Assembly: GCA_004151065.3 (NCBI GenBank)
Contig: NWUY0304624988.1
Span: forward strand, 1-13,928
DNA: 13,928 bases
Source of the DNA: Larix sibirica
Taxonomy: Eukaryota; Streptophyta; Pinopsida; Pinales; Pinaceae
Direction of reading: 5' to 3'
Below, one piece after another: positions 9,968 to 13,928 of this stretch. The position numbers were made by a program, and so were the translations under genes. The notes below the pieces were generated by a model. It ran no database searches, had not been told where the DNA came from, and worked only from the letters and a program-made list of their open reading frames with translations. The first letter of the stretch is position 1, and every line of letters begins with the position of its first letter.

Positions 9968-10347
9968 TTGTTAGGAACTGAGCATCTAACATGACATCAG
10001 GGATAATTATCTCTAACAAGGAGAGTTTCTTTAAAAACACCTATTAAGTAATTTTACTAAACTATTGAAATCTATAAAATCTTATGAGTTCGAAATTGAG
10101 CTAAATAAAATGGCCAAACTCTAACTTACTGTTTATCAAGCTAGTACTGATGGTTATGGCCTGTTGATAGAAAAAAACTGCTAACCCTCACATGAGAAAA
10201 CCTAGAAAAGAAGAAGGCGCATAGTTGAATATTTCGTACTGATTAAATCAAGTAACAAATAAGGACTATGAATAAACAATGTAAGACTAAGAGTGTCGTC
10301 TTCCAACAAAAGCCATAACTTGTCCAGAGAAAAGTTCACGCCATTAA
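9968..10347 (+). repeat. Long direct repeat, left copy
   Basis: This copy starts TTGTTAGGAACTGAGCATCT and aligns over its whole 380 bases with 12583-12986. Long blocks are nearly identical, for example TTTCTTTAAAAACACCTATT and GATTAAATCAAGTAACAAAT. Homology stops within the left arm of the hairpin that follows (after ATTAA at 10347). The repeat lacks coding sequence. It may be part of an LTR (it begins TGTTAG) or a duplicated segment. The two copies flank the PPR pseudogene. Confidence 0.85.
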
Positions 10348-10418
10348 GGAGTATTCTAACGCTTCGACGATTTCGCCCGAAATTAGTCGAAGCATTAGAC
10401 CCCTCCCGTTAATGGCGT
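10338..10418. repeat. 81 bp near-palindrome (long hairpin)
   Basis: The left arm runs from ACGCCATTAAGGAGTATTCT into AACGCTTCGACGATTTCG. The right arm runs from CGAAATTAGTCGAAGCATTA into GACCCCTCCCGTTAATGGCGT. They pair over most of about 38 bases, around a loop of only a few bases. The strongest pairing is in the outer ten bases and in GCTTCGAC/GTCGAAGC. Plausible origins are a foldback or miniature inverted-repeat element, or a duplicated end of a DNA transposon. No target duplication was seen. Confidence 0.75.
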
Positions 10419-11050
10419 CGGGACCCTCCTCTCCTCCAGTATCCCCTGAACCGGCTCCTTTCCATGCATTCCACGAGGTCCCACGGAATTTGAACCTGTT
10501 GAAATTTGGGAAAAATCCATGTATCGATTTCTTGTAACTATCATTTTTAAGCCCCTCAATTTTAATGCTTGAACGATTTGATTAGGGTCCTTTTTTTTAG
10601 AAAACAAATCTTAATATCTCTGAGTTAAGCTGTAATAACGACTCTCAAATGATGTTCCCTGTCAATTCCTCTTTGGGCGTTTGTTGCTTTTCAACAGTGA
10701 GCACGATTCAAGTCACCGAGAGTGAATTCGCGTGAGTCTTTTCTCTATGGAAATCACAAGTGTGAATGCTCAACTACTACTGAAAGGCTCTAGAAATCAT
10801 CGAGTATATAAAATCGCTCTTCGTGTTGTTAACCAAAAGACTCTGAACAATTTTTGGGGCCAAGACTTATCTTCCTAATACCCTTTTGATATGTATTCTG
10901 TGTAAGAAAAAGATTGGAGTGTTTTTATTTGAGTTCTTTTGAAGTTGCTATCCCAACCTCTGCTATTACCGACAATAATCCACTATATTAACGTCAAGTT
11001 TAGATTCTGCAGCTCGACTATATCAAACTTGAATTTGATCACCGTCTCTA
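10419..11050. other. Region between hairpin and PPR remnant, possible old promoter
   Basis: No supported gene. A TATA-like TATATAAAA lies at 10805-10813, about 470 bases before the first PPR-like codons. It could be a relic promoter, but there is no coding start linked to it. A minus-strand frame at 10395-10607 shows no recognisable domain and overlaps the hairpin, so I treat it as chance. Confidence 0.3.
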
Positions 11051-11745
11051 AGACTCCCTCAAACTCAATTTGAGCACGAATCTGATTCATTCTACTTGAG
11101 CCGGCTGTGTTTTACCCTAGCTCATCTCCCTTAAAAGATCATAATCTTAAATTGATTGTCATGCATACAATCTCTGCAATCGGGTAGCTGGGCACGTTTC
11201 TCTTGATGATTAAAATTATCTGAAAAAACTCAAAATAGATAGTAATTCAATCGTTGCTTTTTGGTGATAAATAAAAGTTGGAATTATATAGGAAGTTCTA
11301 TCAAGTCAGGGGATTAGTTCCTGATGATATCAGATATGCAGCTCTAATTAATGGTCTGGGCAAAGCCAACAGGGTGAATGAGGCAATCTTGCTCTAAGAC
11401 TCCCTCAAACTCAGTTTGAGCACGAATTCGATTCGTTCTACTTGAGTCGACTGTGTTTTACTCTAGCTCATCTGCCTTAAATGATCATAATCTTAAATCG
11501 ATTGTCCTGGATACAATCTCTGCAATCGAGCTAGCTAGGCACATTTCTCTTAATGATTAAAATTTTCTGAAAAAAAACTCAAAATAGATAGTAATATAAT
11601 CGTTGCTTTCTGGTGATAAATAAAAGTTGGAATTGTATAGGGAGTTGTATCAAGTGAGGGGATTGGTTCATGATTATATCACATGTGCAGCTCTAATCAA
11701 TGGCCTGGGCAAAGCCAACAGGATGGATGAGGCAATCTTGCTCTA
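11051..11745 (+). repeat. Tandem duplication, two units of about 346-349 bp
   Basis: Unit 1 is 11051-11396 and unit 2 is 11397-11745. Both begin AGACTCCCTCAAACTCA and end CAATCTTGCTCTA. Each unit carries about 227 bases of non-coding sequence followed by the start of the recognisable PPR segment. The CTCTA found before unit 1 and at the end of each unit is a possible microhomology for the duplication. The copies differ by scattered substitutions, so the event is not recent. The junction creates a TAA (11395-11397) that ends unit 1's PPR frame. Confidence 0.9.
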
Positions 11746-12432
11746 TGAACAGATGTTGAACAAAGGTGTCGGTCGGGATGTTTATGTGGTATGTTCTCTC
11801 ATTGATTCTCTATGTAAGGCAGGAAGAGTGTTTGACGCCCACGGGTTGTTTGAGGAATCAATACACAAATGTGTTACATTTGCATATAATGCACTTATTG
11901 ATGGCCTCTATGAAATTGACAGTTTTTTCAGTCTGTAATATGTATGATGACATGACAGAAAATGGATGTCACCCCTCACACTCTGCTTACTGTCCTTTAA
12001 TTCATGAGATTTGCAAGGCTGGAATAGTGATGAGGCCAACGATCTCTTTCAGGAGCTGGGTGCATGCTTGGTTGTGCTTCTTACTTTAGTCTTATGGATG
12101 CATTTAGGAAGGTAGGGACAATGGACATACATGATGCATGGAGACTTTTTGACAAAAATGTAGTTGAGGGCATAAAATCGGATCTAAAATCTTACACTGT
12201 ACTCATAGATAGCCTCTGTATGAAGGGTAGGATAGATGATTCCCTTCACTATTTTGAGGAATTGAAAACCCACTACTTGAAGTCAGATACCACTCTTTAT
12301 AATCTCATTATCATTGGACTGCGAAAAGCATAGAGGTACATCAAGTCCTTAATACTTTTCAATGAAATGGAAAATAACAGTTGTGTTCCAAACCTATTCA
12401 ACCATAACTCATCCATAAACGTTGGCTTAGTC
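11278..12432 (+). pseudogene. PPR-repeat protein pseudogene, P class, possibly PGR3-like
   Basis: PPR proteins bind organellar RNA with arrays of 35-residue helical hairpins. Unit 1 (11278-11397) encodes LELYRKFYQVRGL...AALINGLGKANR, then stops. From 11627 the array restarts: ALINGLGKANRMDEAILLYE, CSLIDSLCKAGRVFDAHGLF, YNALIDGLYEID, CPLIHEICKAG, DEANDLFQELG, DAWRLFDKNVVEG, YTVLIDSLCMKGRIDDSLHY, YNLIIIGLRKA and LILFNEMENNSCVPNL. That is about seven motifs, some shortened. Continuity requires frame changes near 11900-11940, near 12029 and near 12070. A TAG at 12331 splits the last segments, so the gene is dead. No start codon or transit peptide was seen, and the 5' part is missing. The last three motifs resemble the C-terminal array of PGR3, a plastid PPR protein, from memory only. 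Confidence 0.85.
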
Positions 12433-12474
12433 ATTTGGGTATTGATGGGATTGTTTGTTAGTTGTTGTGTTTAA

Positions 12475-12580
12475 TTATTTCATGGGAATATAACCAATGT
12501 TGGACATATTTTCTTCAGCACTTATGCCAAAACATTTACCTTAGTTGCAGTAAAATAATGTGAGAAAACAATGCTTTTAG
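12475..12580. other. Spacer left of the assembly gap
   Basis: This is short AT-rich sequence after the stop that ends the PPR remnant's last open frame (TAA at 12472-12474). Nothing recognisable was seen. It is unlike the sequence left of the other copy of the direct repeat. Confidence 0.4.
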
Positions 12581-12582
12581 NN
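12581..12582. other. Assembly gap (NN)
   Basis: Two N bases fall immediately before the right copy of the direct repeat. The true gap length is unknown, and sequence may be missing or collapsed here. Confidence 0.95.
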
Positions 12583-12986
12583 TTGTTAGGAATTGAGCAT
12601 CTAACTGATGTCATCATGGAGTAATTATCTCTAACAAGATCTAGAGTTTCTTTAAAAACACCTATTAAGTAATCTTACTAAACTGTTGAAATCTATAAAC
12701 TCTTATGAGTTCCAATTTGAACTAAATCAAATGGCCAGACTCCTAACTTACTGTTTACCAAGCTAGTACTGGTGGTTATGGCTTGTTGATAGAAAAAAAC
12801 ATCTAACCCTCGCATGAGAAAACCTAGAAAAGAAGAAGGCACATAGCTAAGTAATTCGTACTGATTAAATCAAGTAACAAATAAGGACTATGAATAAACA
12901 ATGTAAGGCTAAGAGTGTCGTCTTCCAAAGAAAGCCATCTTCCAAAGAAGGCCATAACCTGTCCAGAGAAAAGTTCACCCTATTAA
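12583..12986 (+). repeat. Long direct repeat, right copy
   Basis: This copy starts TTGTTAGGAATTGAGCATCT right at the N gap and aligns with 9968-10347. It has a private 17-base tandem duplication (TCTTCCAAAGAAAGCCA at 12921-12937, repeated with one change at 12938-12954), which explains most of its extra length. Homology stops at TATTAA (12986), just before the TATA box. Confidence 0.85.
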
Positions 12987-13282
12987 TTCCTACCCTATAT
13001 AAATATTTATAACTCATGCGAAGGTTTATACTCATAAATTGAAACCAGGAGCACAACGAAAAATGCAGAGTCTCCATATTAGTCGTCCTTTGAAGAAGGA
13101 ATAGGAGTATAACCCGGATAAATTCTCATACATGTTAGAAGTAGTAATCTCGTTGGTTAGTTTGTGTTAGTGACATTCAGTTATTCAGTTTAGAATTAGT
13201 TAGTAGGTATTGATAATAGATAAGTAGTTCAACCTCTTGTGCTTTGTCTCAAATTTGTTTTTTCCCTCCCCATATTTAAACA
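12584..13282 (+). mobile_element. Candidate 5' LTR of a Copia-like retrotransposon
   Basis: The proposed LTR starts TGTTAGGAA, contains the TATA box above, and ends TTTAAACA directly before a tRNA-Met-type primer-binding site. At 699 bp it would have a normal length. An alternative start is TGTTAGAAG at 13133, giving a 150 bp LTR without a clear TATA box. The left end adjoins the assembly gap, so no target duplication can be checked. No gag, pol or second LTR is inside the window. Confidence 0.4.
12995..13003 (+). promoter_or_regulatory. TATA box, possible LTR promoter
   Basis: CTATATAAA is a strong plant TATA match. It lies about 280 bases before the candidate primer-binding site, at a position suitable for the U3/R border of an LTR that ends at 13282. 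No host gene follows it. Confidence 0.4.
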
Positions 13283-13291
13283 TGGTATCAG
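13283..13291 (+). other. Candidate primer-binding site (initiator tRNA-Met)
   Basis: TGGTATCAG is the usual start of the Copia-type primer-binding site in plants. Here the usual following AGC is replaced by CCTGTGG, as if AG had been lost. It immediately follows a CA dinucleotide, as expected for an LTR boundary. Confidence 0.5.
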
Positions 13292-13928
13292 CCTGTGGTA
13301 GGTTGATCCAAAGAAGGATTAAACCCTGGGGAGCCTCTTCAAAGTTTGGAGAGTAATTTGAGAAGTCCACCAATTGAAGCAGGAGCAGATTTTGTTTTGG
13401 ATAGCTAATGTTGAGCCAGACATTGGACAACATTTCAACATAGAAGCCACCAATCATTGGTTGGATTTGTTAGTGGTAGAAAAGGCCCGTTGAAGACAGA
13501 ATCCGACCTGTGCCATTTGTAAGCAAAATTTGTGTGAAGAAATAAAAGTCCACTGCATTCATTAAGAGGAAACCCGCTGCGAGCGAGGAGGAGTAGAAAA
13601 GGATTTGCATATCCATTGGAGAAGAAGTAAAGTTGTTGTGAAGAAAGTAACAGCTGCAGTTTTTGTGTAGACATGGAAGGAAGTCAATATTGATGTTCGT
13701 GGAGAGGATGAAGATTATGAATGGGCCAAAATTAAAATAGCACAAAAAAAAAATAACACAGAAAACAAGAGAGAGACTTTTATCCAACACAGGAAAAGAA
13801 AACCTTTTATTGTTTATCTCCCATTGATATTTAGACTTGCACAACTACATACTTATATAGATTACATTGCATAGAAATAAAGACATTATTTACATGTCGT
13901 AAAATCAGCTGTAGGTTGATGTATAATT
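13292..13928 (+). other. Probable retroelement leader or debris, no open coding frame
   Basis: The sequence after the primer-binding site is purine-rich on the plus strand (for example GGAGAAGAAGTAAAG and GGAAGGAAG). It has no recognisable gag frame. Minus-strand open frames at 13200-13844 have no recognisable domain and reflect that purine bias. The last 130 bases, read on the minus strand, hold CTATATAAG (13860-13852) and AATAAAAGG (13811-13803), which might be another LTR-like fragment, but the evidence is thin. Confidence 0.35.

Noticed and set aside
10338-10418. Helitron 3' terminus
   Set aside because: The hairpin is far longer than a Helitron end, and no CTRR follows at the expected distance on either strand.
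13200-13844. Three overlapping minus-strand frames
   Set aside because: They overlap in different frames, lie over a purine-rich plus strand, and encode low-complexity hydrophobic peptides with no domain.
1-13928. CRISPR array, bacterial operon or phage system
   Set aside because: The spliced gene, intron signals and retroelement debris are eukaryotic. No regularly spaced short repeats with unique spacers occur.

Overview
The window looks like nuclear DNA of a flowering plant, probably a dicot. The evidence is AT-rich introns with GT-AG borders, a plant-type SMC5 gene, a P-class pentatricopeptide (PPR) remnant, and dense retroelement debris. I cannot name the species. A two-base N run at 12581-12582 marks an assembly gap.

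Positions 1-4650 hold the only gene with convincing intact coding sequence: eight consecutive plus-strand exons of SMC5, a subunit of the SMC5/6 genome-maintenance complex. They encode 334 uninterrupted residues, from the Q-loop region of the N-terminal ATPase head, through the first coiled-coil arm, into the hinge. The 5' exons lie upstream of the window. The next exon, which should continue the hinge, was not found anywhere downstream by eye. The gene therefore either has a final visible intron of more than 9 kb or is cut off here. Intron 5 (1.7 kb) and the first intron carry four copies of one short retroelement-like repeat, at least three of them ending in TTATC-type tails.

Positions 4650-8070 contain no intact gene. 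They hold a compositionally distinct block (about 5640-6520) with a recurring CACGCCCTT-like word and long-terminal-repeat-like ends. This is followed by two decayed reading frames (6849-7478 and 7755-8057) that I do not recognise.

Positions 8070-10420 are AT-rich intergenic sequence with a small tandem duplication (9118-9241), the first copy of a roughly 390 bp direct repeat, and an 81 bp near-palindrome (10338-10418).

Positions 10420-12475 carry a PPR pseudogene, possibly related to the plastid protein PGR3. It is disabled by stops and frameshifts and begins with a 346 bp tandem duplication. Positions 12475-13928 hold the second copy of the direct repeat, a TATA box, a candidate tRNA-Met primer-binding site (13283-13291) and what looks like retrotransposon leader sequence.

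The genes do not form a pathway. The picture is an SMC5 gene whose downstream side is filled with old mobile-element and pseudogene material. I found no convincing new biological system.
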